From: Larix kaempferi | Taxonomy: Eukaryota > Streptophyta > Pinopsida > Pinales > Pinaceae | Length of the DNA: 64,000 nt | Assembly (NCBI GenBank): GCA_027924585.1 | Contig: BSBM01000125.1 | Span: forward strand, 377,001-441,000 | Direction: 5' to 3' | Shown here: in pieces, positions 45,080-57,000 of the stretch | How the letters are laid out: every line of letters starts with the position of its first letter | Numbering within the stretch: the first letter of the stretch is position 1 | Translations under genes and position numbers: made by a program | Notes under the pieces: generated by a model | What the model was told of the DNA's origin: nothing | Database searches by the model: none | What the model saw: only the letters and a program-made list of their open reading frames with translations

Positions 45080-48000
45080 ATGTCAACTACGAATATTCCT
45101 GATCCAGACGAACAAAAATCGACAATTGCTTGCTAGATTGTGGAAAGGAGTTGAAAGAAGGGGTGATGGTAAATTCTATTGTCCATGCAATAAATGCAGA
45201 GGCTTTAAGAGGAGAAGAATTTTGATCACAACAAGCACAAAACATTGTAGGGAGCATGGGCACGCCGAGGGGGGACATGAATACCATCCATTTGTAAGTT
45301 TGCATTATATATGTTTTTATTTTGATTACTTTTGTAAATTTATGTATTATTATAATATTTCTTATTTTTGACCAACAGTACAATTGGTCGTTGTTCTTTT
45401 CATCCCAACAGTACAAAATTTGTTAAATTTTTAATTTATCACATAAATTTTTACATTTTGCGTTTGAAATCTCTACATTTTGCGTTTGAATTTCTTATAT
45501 TAACTTTTATCTATTGATTGTTTCATGTAATTATCAAGGAAAGACATCCGACGGCATATCGTCCAGATTAGCAAGTGCTTCTAGAACAAGTACAGGAGGA
45601 ACATGGAGCTATGAATATTAATGGAGAACAAGTTAATGATCACATTGAAGAAGATGATCATACTGATAACATAGTTGAAGATGATGTTACAAATACTTTG
45701 ATCCATGATTCATTTAATGTTGGAATGGATCATGATCATGATCATGATCATGAAAATGATGAACATTTTGATGATATTCATGATATACCTCTTCTTAACA
45801 AGGCATACGAACCCCTTTATGACGGCTCCAAGACAAATCTTCTCTCTACTATATTGTTGGTAATGAACTTGAAGGTTATGAATGGTCTTTCAAACATATC
45901 AGTCACATGGATGTTAAGGTATGTAATATATTCCATCACAAAATATATATGATTGTCATGTATTTTATTGTTAATTCATATATAAGTCAAATTACTACAG
46001 ATGAAATTTTTTTCATTAATATTATTTCTATATTATATTAACTAGATTTTTATTTTAATTTGTTGTAGCATGATAGGTGAATATTTGTTACCACCTTCAA
46101 ATATTTTACCTCTCACATATCGAGATTTATCTGCCATCATGAAAGAAATTGGAATGCAGTATGAAGCAATTCATGCATGCCCCAATGATCATGTTCTTTA
46201 TTACAACCAGCATGAATTTGCAACAGAATGCCCTGAATGTCATATCAGTAGATATCGCACAAATCAAGTAACTAAAAAGGTGTCTCGCAGGGTTCTACTT
46301 TATATTCCCATTATTCCCCGTTTTCAATGATTGTTCAGGTGCAAAAACATAGCGCAGTTTATGGATTACCATGCACGGAACAGAAGTCAAGACGACATTA
46401 TTCGGATGCCTGCAGATGGGGTCTGCATTTAGAGATATGGAGGAAAAATGGCCTCACTTTAAAGACGAACCTCGTAATCTTAGGATTTCTTTGGCAGCAA
46501 ATGGTGTCAATCCTTTTGCAGAGATGAGATCTGTTTACTCGGTGTGGCCTATTTTTGTTATCAACAACAACATTCCTCCATGGTTGACAATAAAGAGGGA
46601 GCACATAATGTTGTCGATGATTATTCCAGGTACGAACACTGCAGTTTTTTTTATTGCAGTGGTATATTCTCATTTGTCATTTTTTTGTCTCATAATGTTA
46701 TATATATATTTAAAGTTTTTCTATTGTGAAATATGGTTTATATATCTAAACGGTACGTCTCATAAAATCAGAATATTTATTTTATATGTTCAAATCAATC
46801 AGGTAAGTACCAAGTCAAAGATATGAATGTATATATCGAACCTCTTATTGACGAGCTACTGAAGTAATGGAATGGCATCACTATGTATGACTTATCTAGA
46901 CCAATACGACAAAGGCAATTCCAATTCCATGCAATGCTTGTATGGACAATACATGATGCCCCAGGGTTAACCCATTTCCATGGTATGTAATTATAAGTTC
47001 CACTTTAGTTGCATTTAATTTTACGAACTACTAGTTAATATAATACGCATGCATGTTTTTCTAAATAATCCAGTCCATTTTTTATATAATTATAATAGAC
47101 ATTAATATTGATATTCCATCTTTTTATTTAGGTCTTCAGACAAAGGGGAAATTTGCATGTCCAGTTTGTGGTCCTAAGATCAAATCTCGTCGTTCAAAAA
47201 GCTTAGGAAAGGAGGTGTTTGATGAGTATAGGCACTTCCTCTCCAAGAATCACAGGTATCAAACTACCGAAAAACATATTTTCAATGGCAAGCAAGAGAC
47301 TACATTAAAACCAAAGAGAATGACACCTCAGCTATGGAAGTTGCAATATAATAGAAATCGTCAAGGTACGTATAATCAATCAATGTATATGATCATATTG
47401 TATTTTATTATATTGTGTGTTGTTTAGTGTAATTGACATTTATTTAATATTTAATTTCATCATTGTCGTTCATGTGATCATCATGAAGGCATTAATGGGC
47501 TTCCACGAGGAATGAAAAGTTATCCTAGACAATTTAGTAGGTTTCCCTATTATGAACACCTACAAATTTCTCATCTATTTGATACAATGCATATCTGAAA
47601 GAATGTGACTGAAACATTATGGCGAATATTGGATGGAAGGACTGACAAAGAAAAAATTGTCAAAATTTGCAAATACATTCAAGATAACAACCATGCAATG
47701 AAAGACGTCATTCAATTTCATAGCAACAGAGAGCAAATTACTATAAACTCACTTCCATGGATGTTAATGGGCCAGCAAAGTAATGTTGTAAAAGAAGTCA
47801 TTCGAAAAATTAAATTTCCCACCGGATTTTGTGCGAACATGAAGAATATGATAACAAAGAAAGGTGATTTCGCAGGGGTGAAAACGCACAATTGGCATGT
47901 CTTCATGAAGGTAATAATTAATATGGTATGCATTTAATAATTATTTTTTTTCTTTTTCTAGTACTCTTTTTTGATATACTGAAACTATTTGTATATTATT

Positions 48001-49918
48001 GTTACAGTATGTTCTACCTCTCTCTATCCCGGACAACTTTGACAACAATGTCAAGCAAATAATGTATAGTCTTGGGAAATACATGAGGTAAGTGGTGATT
48101 TTTCCATGTGCTTACTGTTTGTTTAATTCAACATAGAACTTATTCTTAATTTTATTTTCATTCTCTACTTCATGCTACGTAATATAATGATTTTTTTCTT
48201 TAATCTCTTGATTGGCCGGTTGTCATGTCACTTGTAGATGGTTGTCATCTAAAGAATTCCATAAAGAAGACATAAAGTATTGGAGGAGAGAAATTCCTCG
48301 TCTCATGTGTGAAATGCAGAAGCATCTACCTTCAACATTTTTCAATGCACAGGAACACTACCTCATACACCAAGTTGAGGAAATTGAACTGTGTGGACCT
48401 GCGCACTCAAGGTCCATGTGGATGGTTGAGAGGCACTTGAAATTTATGAAGGGTTTGGTCAGACAACGAGCATATGCTGAGGGTTCTATGATGGAGGGAT
48501 ATATGGTGTACCAAAACATGTTGTACATTAGCGAATATCTTCCTATATTGGCGTCAAAGCTCAATTTATGTCGCATTTGTGATCCAGACTCCAAAAATGA
48601 TTTCGAAGGGGAGTACCCAAAGGGGAAAGGTAGATCGAGGAAGGTGAAAGGTAATATAACAACATTTCACTGGTGATTTTTATGTTTATATATCATACAT
48701 ATATATTTTATTTTATTATTTAGTATTTTGCATCATTTTATATTGTAATTATATACTTTTTTAAGTGACTAATATACATTTTCATTGAATTTTAATTTTA
48801 TTGTCATCAAACAGTTGGTCGAGAGTGGGATGCGATTCATTTATACATCACAAACAATCTTGACTGGATGAAGGTATGGATCGAAAAATGTGAACAATCT
48901 GGTCATGGAATATCATGGGAAGGTGTGGCTTCATTGGTTAAAGCTGCACATCTTAATGGAGACACCAATGTAACACAAAGGGAAATCGATTTAGCAAGAG
49001 GTTTAAAAGATAAGCAAGTAAGCATATTAATCAATGGCACTATTTTTTTTTTTTTAAATATTGTCATTGTACGTCACGCTGGTTATTTTCCTTTTATGGC
49101 ATTATAATAAACATGCACTACTTTATCATAAATATGGTGTGATCATTATGTAATATTTCCCTGTATGGCTTGTTGTACTAGGTAAAACACCATAAGGCTA
49201 TGTGGTGCAATGGATGTAGATATCGCATCAAAAAGTTGGATGAAACAAAGAAAACATCTGATTGTGGGATATCTGCAGTCTTTGAGGTGACCAATGTTTC
49301 TTCTAGAAGTGACAGACATCTAGAACTATCTAAAAATCGATACTATGGGTATCTGGAAGACATTCTTCAGTGTGACTTTAACTCCTTCAAGGTATTTATG
49401 TTCGTTGTCAAATGGTACAGGTGTCGATTGAATCAACGTGATCCCGATAGAACAATTATTGAACATGATAATGGTTTTACCATGGTAAATACAAGGTTGT
49501 TTGAGCCAGGAATGGAGCCCTATGTTCTTCCAACCCAATGTGAACAGGTATTTTACTCTGAGGTTCCAGGTAGAGCGGGTTGGTCATTTGCTGTGAGACA
49601 CGATCCAAGGGGAAGGCCGGTAGGTATAACGCTGATGAAGGTAATGAAGACGTTCTCGAAGAAGAAGACGCCTCATAAGATGATCATGATCAACATGAGT
49701 TAGATGATCATGGTCCAGAAGAAGATGTCAAAGAACTTATTGAATCAGATGATGTACTATCAGACAATGTCCATGAAGATGATATCAACGATGACATGTT
49801 GATCGTAATTGACATCAATGATGAGGATGATATGGCCAATCCTTACAATGTTGAATCTGGATCATCGGATGATAGTACAGACAATGACCCAGATGAAGAA
49901 GATGATGAAGACCATTGA
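45080..49918 (+). pseudogene. tnp2: CACTA tnp2/TnpD-type transposase, decayed
   Basis: About ten exons with GT-AG borders: roughly 45080-45293, 45539-45918, 46069-46629, 46803-46982, 47132-47365, 47489-47910, 48008-48087, 48238-48650, 48815-49017 and 49182-49918. Domains in order are a transposase-associated zinc finger (CPCNKCRG...HCREHGH), PLYDGSKTNLLS and HACPNDHVLYY, the Transposase_21 core (WPHFKDEPRNLRISLAANG, NPFAEM, PPWLTIKREHIML, FACPVCGP), DUF4218 (LPSTFFNAQEHYLIHQVEEI, RSMWMVERHL), DUF4216 (RYYGYLEDILQCDF) and an Asp/Glu-rich tail. It is dead: there are frameshifts near 45130, 46415 and 49625, and in-frame stops near 45572 (TAG), 46328 (TGA), 46866 (TAA), 47597 (TGA) and 49677 (TAA). 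Confidence 0.93.
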
Positions 49919-50064
49919 AGTTTACGAGGTATGCAGTAATAATAAATTAATTGTTTCGTAGTGAGTTTCCATTTTCCTATATGATATAATTAGAAACATT
50001 GCTTGTTTTAGAGTATGTCAAAAAACACATTTAAAGTTTCTAGTGTACATAGATATTTTTGTTG

Positions 50065-50190
50065 GTTTATGGGGAATAGAGAGTGATGTGAGGGGGGGGA
50101 GGGGCCATAAGAGCTTCCACCTTCATGTGGTGGGCCCTGTTTAGTAGATAATATTAAATTATTCTTGAAACAGAGAGAAGCTTAGTAAGA
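50065..50190 (+). repeat. 125-bp repeat, copy A (after tnp2)
   Basis: It matches 63045-63165 at most positions. Shared blocks are TGGGGAAT-GAGAGTGATGTG, a G tract, CATAAGAGCTTCCACCTTCA and AAATTATTCT-GAAACAGAGAG. It lies about 150 bp after the tnp2 stop. Flanking sequences differ. Confidence 0.85.
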
Positions 50191-50214
50191 AAATGCACAA
50201 TTATCAAGACTCAG

Positions 50215-51210
50215 ACATCATCATCATCATCGTCATCGTGATCATCTTCATCATCATCATATTTTTCTTCTTGATAATCATCTTCATCATTCTCATCATC
50301 ATCATCATCAACAACATCATGTTTATCATCGTTGTCACGGCCACCATCATCATCACCATCATTGTGATCAGCATCATCGTCATCATCCTCACCATCATCA
50401 TCATCACCATCTTCCTCATCATCAACAACAATATCTTCATCATCATCGTCATCATCATCATCATCGTTGTCGTCATCATCATCATCATTGATCATCTTCA
50501 TCATCATCGTCATCATCATCGTCATCATCGAGAGTCTTCATCATCATCTTCATCTTCATCAACGTCATCATCATCATGATCTTCATCATTCTCGTCATCA
50601 TCATCATGTTTATCGTCGTCGTCACGGCCACCATCATCATCATCATCATCTTCCTCATCATCATCAACAATATCTTCATCATCGTCGTCATCATCATCAT
50701 CGTCATCATCAATCGTCTTCATCATCATCATCGATCGTCATCATCATCATTGTCGTCGTCGTCATCATCATTATCATCGATCGTCTTCATCATCATTGTC
50801 ATCATCATCGTCATCATTGATCGTCTTCATCATCATCGTCATCTTCATCATCGTCATCATCATCATGATCTTCATCATTCTCGTCATCATCATCATCAAC
50901 AGCATCATGTTTATCGTCGTTGTCATGGCCACCATCATCATCATCATCATTGTGATCAGCATCATCGTCATCATCATCACCATCATCATCATCTTCCTCA
51001 TCATCAGCAGCAATATCTTCATCATCATCGTCATCATCGATCGTCTTCATCGTCATCATCGATCGTCATCATCATCATCATCATCATCGATCGTCTTCAT
51101 CATTATCGTCATCATCATCGTCATCATCGATCGTCTTCATCATCATCGCCATCTTCATCGTCATCATCATCATCATCATGATCTTTATCATGATCATCAT
51201 CGTTATATGA
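50215..51210. repeat. about 1 kb of ATC/GAT trinucleotide repeat
   Basis: Nearly pure ATC with variants GTC and TTC, organised in higher-order blocks such as ATCGATCGTCTTCATCATC and ATGTTTATCGTCGTCACGG that recur several times. The reading frames (poly-Ser/His/Ile forward, poly-Asp/Met reverse) are artefacts. It lies directly downstream of the GAT-rich acidic tail region of tnp2 but in the opposite sense. Confidence 0.97.
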
Positions 51211-51776
51211 TATCTGACGCAGCTATTACCTAGAAAAACCAACGGTGTTTGTCGTCAGTGATTTAGCGATCTCGTCGAATTCTTTTGAAGTCAAAAGTAT
51301 GATATTATACGCATGCATTGACGGTGTGGGAGGGTTTCAAGACTCGAATGAATGACACTCACCATTGTAACATCAGAAACCATACCTATAAATTAAATAA
51401 TGTGATACATGGGGCCAACGTTGAAATTTTTTAAATATGTGTTGGCTTGGACTGAAATTTGGCATGGTTAGACTAGATGCATGCATTTACGGTGTGGGAG
51501 GGTTTCTAGACTCAAAAATGACTGACACCAACCATTAATGGAGAATTAAAAACCATGTAATGATACTCAACAAGAAGTAATTTGATCATCATGGTTCCAC
51601 TCTGAAATAACTTATTTTTTCGTGGACTCGCTAGTACCATTGCTTATGGACCCTCACAAGGAAATCCTCTTAGGTCATTGATTGTGTTGGGATAAATCAT
51701 CACTAACTTGTTTGATGGACCTAATGGTCCCATGATAAACACTCATAACATGTAAACTATAGAGGACATACAAAAA

Positions 51777-52260
51777 ATGGTTGATTCTCTCACCCAATTA
51801 GTTAGCAAAATGGAAACCAAGAATCACTTCTCATTTTCCGACCCTTCCAATAGTATGATGCCTCATTTTTCTGAAGTAATTCTAAACAAGTTTGGCGGGT
51901 CAGATCCGATTGGTTGGTTCGATCGATCAAATGAAGCACTAACTTTCCCTTAATGTAATATTTTATTACCTAATGAAATTCATTATAGGAGTTATCAAAG
52001 TTCATTTTTTTTTTCATAAAAATTAATTGATTATTTTTTAAGCAATTCCTTATTAGTGGTCTTAAAAAGGAAATTAAATCCCACTTAGAGGTGAACCACC
52101 CTATTACTTGGTTGGAGGACAATAATATTTATTGTCATGCCTGTGTTATATCCTATGCTTAGTCCAAATCCCCAACTTTATTTCATTTCCTTTCCCCAAC
52201 TATGGTGGCTCTTCAACAACCTCTGCCACCTTTCAAGGTCCATAAGTTGGCATAGGACAA
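51777..52260 (+). pseudogene. Ty3/gypsy gag N-terminal remnant
   Basis: From ATG at 51777 the frame reads MVDSLTQLVSKMETKNHFSF then ILNKFGGSDPIGWFDRSNEA, the usual start of gypsy gag (K-F-x-G-x-DP-x-GW). After stops and shifts, FISGLKKEIKSHLEVNHP-like and PPFKVHKLA words follow in correct order to about 52260. No zinc knuckle, protease or LTR was seen. Confidence 0.8.
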
Positions 52261-52499
52261 AATGGAGGAACATAACAATGGTTTTTTAATTTGTTAATTT
52301 TTTTTTAATTAAATATATAACAATGGTTTTTTAATTTGTTTTTAATTAAATATATATATAACATTATATATAACAATTAAATTTTAATTATTATATATAA
52401 TGTTATATATATATTTAATTAAAAAAAGCAAAACACAAACATTATATAACATACATATTGAACAAATAGAAAAGCCGGCGGCCATATGCATTTCACAAA

Positions 52500-52640
52500 C
52501 CTGCGATTTGCAATTTGGAGTGACCTCAAGTGACCTCGATTTGGAGTGACCTGCGATTCGGAGTGACCTCGATTTGGAGTGACCCTCGATTTGGAGCTGT
52601 GCCTCTGTGATTTGGACCTGGGCCTCTGCGATTTGGACCT
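52500..52640 (+). repeat. minisatellite of CGATTTGGAGTGACCT units
   Basis: A unit of about 18-22 bp with core GATTTGGAGTGACC or GATTTGGACCTG repeats six to eight times with small variations. It explains the Arg/Ser-rich minus-strand frames here. Sequence from 52641 to 53592 has no recognisable gene. Confidence 0.8.
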
Positions 52641-53592
52641 GCTATCGATTTGGATTGGACTGTTCGATTTTGGGAGAGGTGGTTTGTGATTGTGGCAGGG
52701 GAGAGGGAGTGACCCAATGACCAAGCAGTGGGAGTGACCCAACGAGCAAGCATTGGAAGAGGCGGTTTGGAGTCCAAGCAAATAAACTATAAGAAGAGCC
52801 GTAAATGCCTCCCACGTCCGTGAGTACCAAGCCCTAAATTGTTTTGATTTGACAAATTTAAAAATTTGGTAGCAAATCACTGTGGTTTCATTGCTAATTC
52901 GATCTTCTAAGAGGGTTTCATTGCTAATTCAATCTACATTGGGGTATTTTTATCTTATTGCATCTACTGTTTTTTTTAGTTTGATGGGTGAACCCTCACC
53001 TCTTTGTAGTGAACTGCAAATGACGGCCTTAGTATCTCATAGCAAAAATAATGTAGTGACTTTTGCTTATTGCCTTGCATTTTGATTCTGGAAGGGCCTT
53101 CATCAGAATGAGAATACTGTGGTTGACGAACATAGGCTTGTTGTCCTCGGGCAGAGGAATCAATGTTCAACCTTCGTTAAAGCCAAGAACTGTGACCAAT
53201 ATCATGAAATAGATGTATTAGATCAAAAAGTTGAGGTTTTTGCAATGGACTCCCTTATTTTATCATGAATTGGGGGGGGCGGGGGCTATTACTAATGACC
53301 CCGATAAAGCAAAGTTACCAAGCTCTCACTGTGACTGAGTACTTGTATTCACACAGGCTCGAGTTAAGGTTTCCATTATTGCATTAAAGCACCAATCCGA
53401 GCTAACAACAAATAATAATAGGCTGGGCAGAAACTTGCACTCATTCCTCTTTTCATAGGGGGGCAGGTAGGAGAGGGAACACCTATTTGTATTGACTGAA
53501 TCTAAATCTCCATAGGAAGCTACAGCTAGACTGGAAATAACTACTTTTAATAAGCTTCCCATAGACCTATATTGTGCTTTTTAAAGGCCCCC

Positions 53593-54468
53593 CTATGAAT
53601 GAAGCAGCCATTGGGTCAAATTATTATATTTAAAATGCGCAACATTCCAAACATATGATTGCCTATGTTGATTCAAAATAAGATCCATAAAGTGTCCAAC
53701 AGAAGTTGGCAAGTGATCATCAATTTCATTTGCATGCGCATCCAAATCAGTTGTGACACTGCTGGAAACATTGCCATCATCTTTCTTTAGCAGCGCCTTT
53801 GAATCCTCAGTAAGTGCAACTTGCCATAGTATTTCTTGATGTATCATCCCAATATCAAGAAGCACATCCTTTCTATCATTTCCAAACTCTGCCGTTAATG
53901 CTACCAACCATCGATTCTCTTTAGTATCATCAGCTAGAAAGACAAAAAATTGTACCACAAACAAGCACCAAAATACTTTCCTATTCAGTCCATCTTTTGC
54001 AGCTAATAAATTAGTCCCTGCAACATGATCCAAAACATTTAATGTAGTCTTGAGATATTCCTTCAGATGAGCACAAAATACCCTTGCAAGGGCAACTGAA
54101 TGTTGTTGTGTGAATGCTTTGCAAACTGCAACCATGTGCATAGCTACAGACATCCCTTTTGAAGATAGTGGAATACTTGGAAGAGTCAAGAACCTCATAA
54201 GGGCTTCAATGCCCTTTTTCTCAACAAATATTCTACAATTTTCAGGATTTTCCATTGCCAGATGCACAAACACCATGGCATGTGAAATGCTTAATTTTAG
54301 AAAGCGTTCATTACTCATATTTTCAAGAGACAATCCACTAGTTCCAACCCCGTCATTATGCTTATCTTCAGAATCAGTATCCATAGGAACAGAACTATCC
54401 AAACTGTCTTTGGCCTCTACTCTCAGCCTATGGGCCTTGCTGGGGCATACGTTGTTGATCCCTGGTGG
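53593..54468 (-). pseudogene. UPL1/UPL2-type HECT E3 ubiquitin ligase fragment (DUF913 region)
   Basis: An uninterrupted minus-strand frame of about 290 codons. After a likely acceptor (GCTGACAG at 54469) it reads through KDSLDSSVPMDTDSEDK, then SHAMVFVHLAMENPENCRIF, VEKKGIEALMRFL, QQHSVALARVFCAHLKEYLK, ENRWLVALTAEFGNDRKDVL and MIHQEILWQVAL. This corresponds to the DUF913 part of the giant plant ligases UPL1/UPL2. The catalytic HECT domain, UBA and N-terminal repeats are absent. Similarity fades near 53650 and a TAG ends it at 53593. It is a single exon-like fragment with no stops, so it is young, constrained or recently captured. It lies between the tnp2 and SET-TnpA genes. Confidence 0.88.
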
Positions 54469-55390
54469 CTGTCAGCTATTGCAGAAAGGGTTTATTGAAA
54501 AATATATCTGATTATAAGGAAGGTCTAAACCAGCATTACTGATGCTAGTTGTTAGTTCTGTTTAACTTGTTCATTACTTTATTAATGTTGTTGTTATTTA
54601 TTGTCCTTGTCTACTTCAACTTTAACACAGGGACCTTTGGGAGTGTTAAAGTTGAAAGAGATGAAAATTATGTTTAAATTTATATTACCTTGTCACAACT
54701 ATACTATTTTGTTTCTAGCATTGATTTAGGAATTTATTTATGCATTAAAGTATAAATATTTTAATTTTCTGCTCCAAACCCTAACCTAACCCAATTTTCA
54801 ACTCATATAACAAGTTGTAGCCTCTCCTGAGCAGACCTCAGTCCCAAAATAGTCCCGAAGTAGTAATCTTTGTAAACTAAAATAACCATACTTTGAACTT
54901 TCCTCAAGTCTCGGCATGGAAGCAGCCTCCATCTCCGATTTTGAAATGAATGCCTCAGCCTCCACCAAATTAAATGAATGCCACAAAAATTTGTTGTGAA
55001 TTGGAGGGATGTGAAGTTAACCAACCAAACCGTGACTGCAAAAGGCAAGACTTAAGGCCACCCACATTGTAGTTTTTAAGGTTCCCTGTGTTATTAGTGA
55101 AGTAGCAATGAATCCAAATATGACTTGGAGTTTTTTTCATGGGGCCTGTCAAGGCTCCATAGAGTAGTGCAAGATCAGGTTTTCTCAAGTTCTCCTTACA
55201 TGGCTTGGATAAAATTGAAAGCTTCAATTTTCATACAATTAGAAAAGTTTGGGCAGTGTAGAATGTGAGGAATGAGAATGTATCAATCATTGCCACCATA
55301 TGAGTTTTGAAAGTAAGATTAATTGGCCCCATCCCATTATGAAGTAGAACCATGTGAGATAGATCCTATAACACCATTAGCATCATGATA

Positions 55391-55615
55391 TAAGCAAAAT
55401 CGAAGTTCCGTTTTCCGTCGAGGCTGCTTGAAGATGATAATTTCCAGAAAGTGGCCCCAGGGTACAAAGTAACGAAACATTTGATGGATTGGAAACATAT
55501 ATATATAAAAGGAACAGAACTATATAGGCCTAAAATTGCGGTTGGTGCCATTGTGGTCAAATTTAAATCAATTTGTAAGCCACCTCAATGGAAAACGGAA
55601 CTTCGATTTTGCTTA
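55391..55615. repeat. 225-bp inverted-repeat element with 40-bp arms
   Basis: The left arm (55391-55430) starts TAAGCAAAATCGAAGTTCCG. The right arm (55576-55615) is its reverse complement with about six differences, the outer 26 bp being identical. The interior has no repeat. A clear target duplication was not found, so it is either a small MITE-like element or a fold-back. Confidence 0.8.
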
Positions 55616-56230
55616 CCCATTTTTGTTGTTCTGGTTTAGGAAGTATTTCAGGCTATTATGGTTTGTTTTAAAGTCTTCATATTCTTAAAATTGGCTTTCA
55701 TTGTATCATTCATCAAGGTTAGTAAATTCATAAAAGGTAATCATGCATCATCATACTTCAGAATTCAATCAAACCATCATGACTTGGATTGTGGCAATTT
55801 TAGTCTTCGACTAGGGTAGTACTGTAGCATCTTTAACACTTAGAATATAGTAGCTTGGGGGAATTCATGTCAAGGTACTCAATGCAAGTTAAAGGGGAAA
55901 TGATTAGTATTGCTCATGATGTAAAAGTAAAGGATGTATTTCTCATGATTAGGATACTCTTGTATTTATAGTCATAAAAAAACAAGTTGTGGTATAGCTT
56001 CCCCAGTTGTGGTTACTGTTTTTTTATTAAGCTCATGAAGATTTATATGCAGTTTATTGTTTCTACTATCCCTGTGTTTTTGTGAAGAATGATTGAAGAA
56101 TGTTATAAGTGTTCCTAAAGAATTATGAACATGGATATGTACAATTCCTTATATTTATTATCACTTTGTTTTATGTGATGAATTCATTTGCATGACTTGC
56201 GTATATCTGAAGCTCTCCTTGAGGTCCCAT

Positions 56231-56859
56231 GAATGAACTTGAACACTTGTTGCATTCATTTAATTTGAAAGAGTAGTTATAGTTTGAAATAACTCTCTCC
56301 TTGCCTTAGCTAGAATTCATTGAACTTGAACACTTGTTGCATTCATTTAATTTGAAAGAGTAGTTATAGTTTGAAATAACTCTCTCCTTACCTTAGCTAG
56401 AATTCATTGAAAGGAAAGGCTTATTTTATTCATATGCATTTGCATGGTTTGAGTCAGTCATCACACCACGAGTTGCACTTCCATCACCCAACTGAGACAA
56501 ATATTCTTGGGCTTATACTTATGAGATCATTCTGTAATTTAAGTCTCCTAGCGTACATTAAATGGGTTTTAAATTGAAATAATGTGTCCTACCATACACG
56601 ATTATTCACAATATCACAATGTCATGCTTATGCTTGCTAATTAGGTTTAAACATTGTCATGCATTTTAGTCATTAGAAGTAGAAGAAAGTTATTGTTAAT
56701 GGATTCATTTAATTTGAAAGAGTAGTTATAGTTTGAAAGAACTCTCTCCTTACCTTAGCTAGCATTCATTGAAAGGAAAGGCTTATTTTATTCATATGCA
56801 TTTGCATGGTTTGAGTCAGTCATCACACCACGAGTTTCACTTCCATCACCCGATTGAGT
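56231..56859 (+). repeat. direct repeats of about 90 and 158 bp
   Basis: A block beginning CATTGAACTTGAACACTTGT occurs twice in tandem (about 56231-56317 and 56318-56411). The longer version, running on through GGAAAGGCTTATTTTATTC and GTCAGTCATCACACCACGAG, occurs at about 56340-56497 and again at 56702-56859 with a handful of differences. Confidence 0.9.
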
Positions 56860-57000
56860 AATACAGACACTAAAATTTACACCCCCTAACTCAACACACC
56901 ATAACCTCACTTGAGGAAATCAAAAGAATTTGGTAGTTAGGTAGGACACCGGGGATAGGCATCCAAACAATTCCCCCTTGTCATTTTTCATTTGAGAAAT

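Larger units (their letters stand above)
54469..57000. other. no gene recognised; direct and inverted repeats
   Basis: AT-rich DNA with no supported coding sequence. It contains the inverted repeat at 55391-55615 and the direct repeats at 56231-56859 described separately. Sequence just right of 54469 may be intron flanking the UPL exon. Confidence 0.45.

Noticed and set aside
50193-51233. Long frames rich in Ser/His/Ile (plus) and Asp/Met (minus)
   Set aside because: They are translations of the ATC/GAT trinucleotide repeat in all frames, not genes.
52419-52880. 153-codon minus-strand frame with Ser/Arg/Lys-rich repeats
   Set aside because: Arises from the minisatellite at 52500-52640; no start, domain or splice support.
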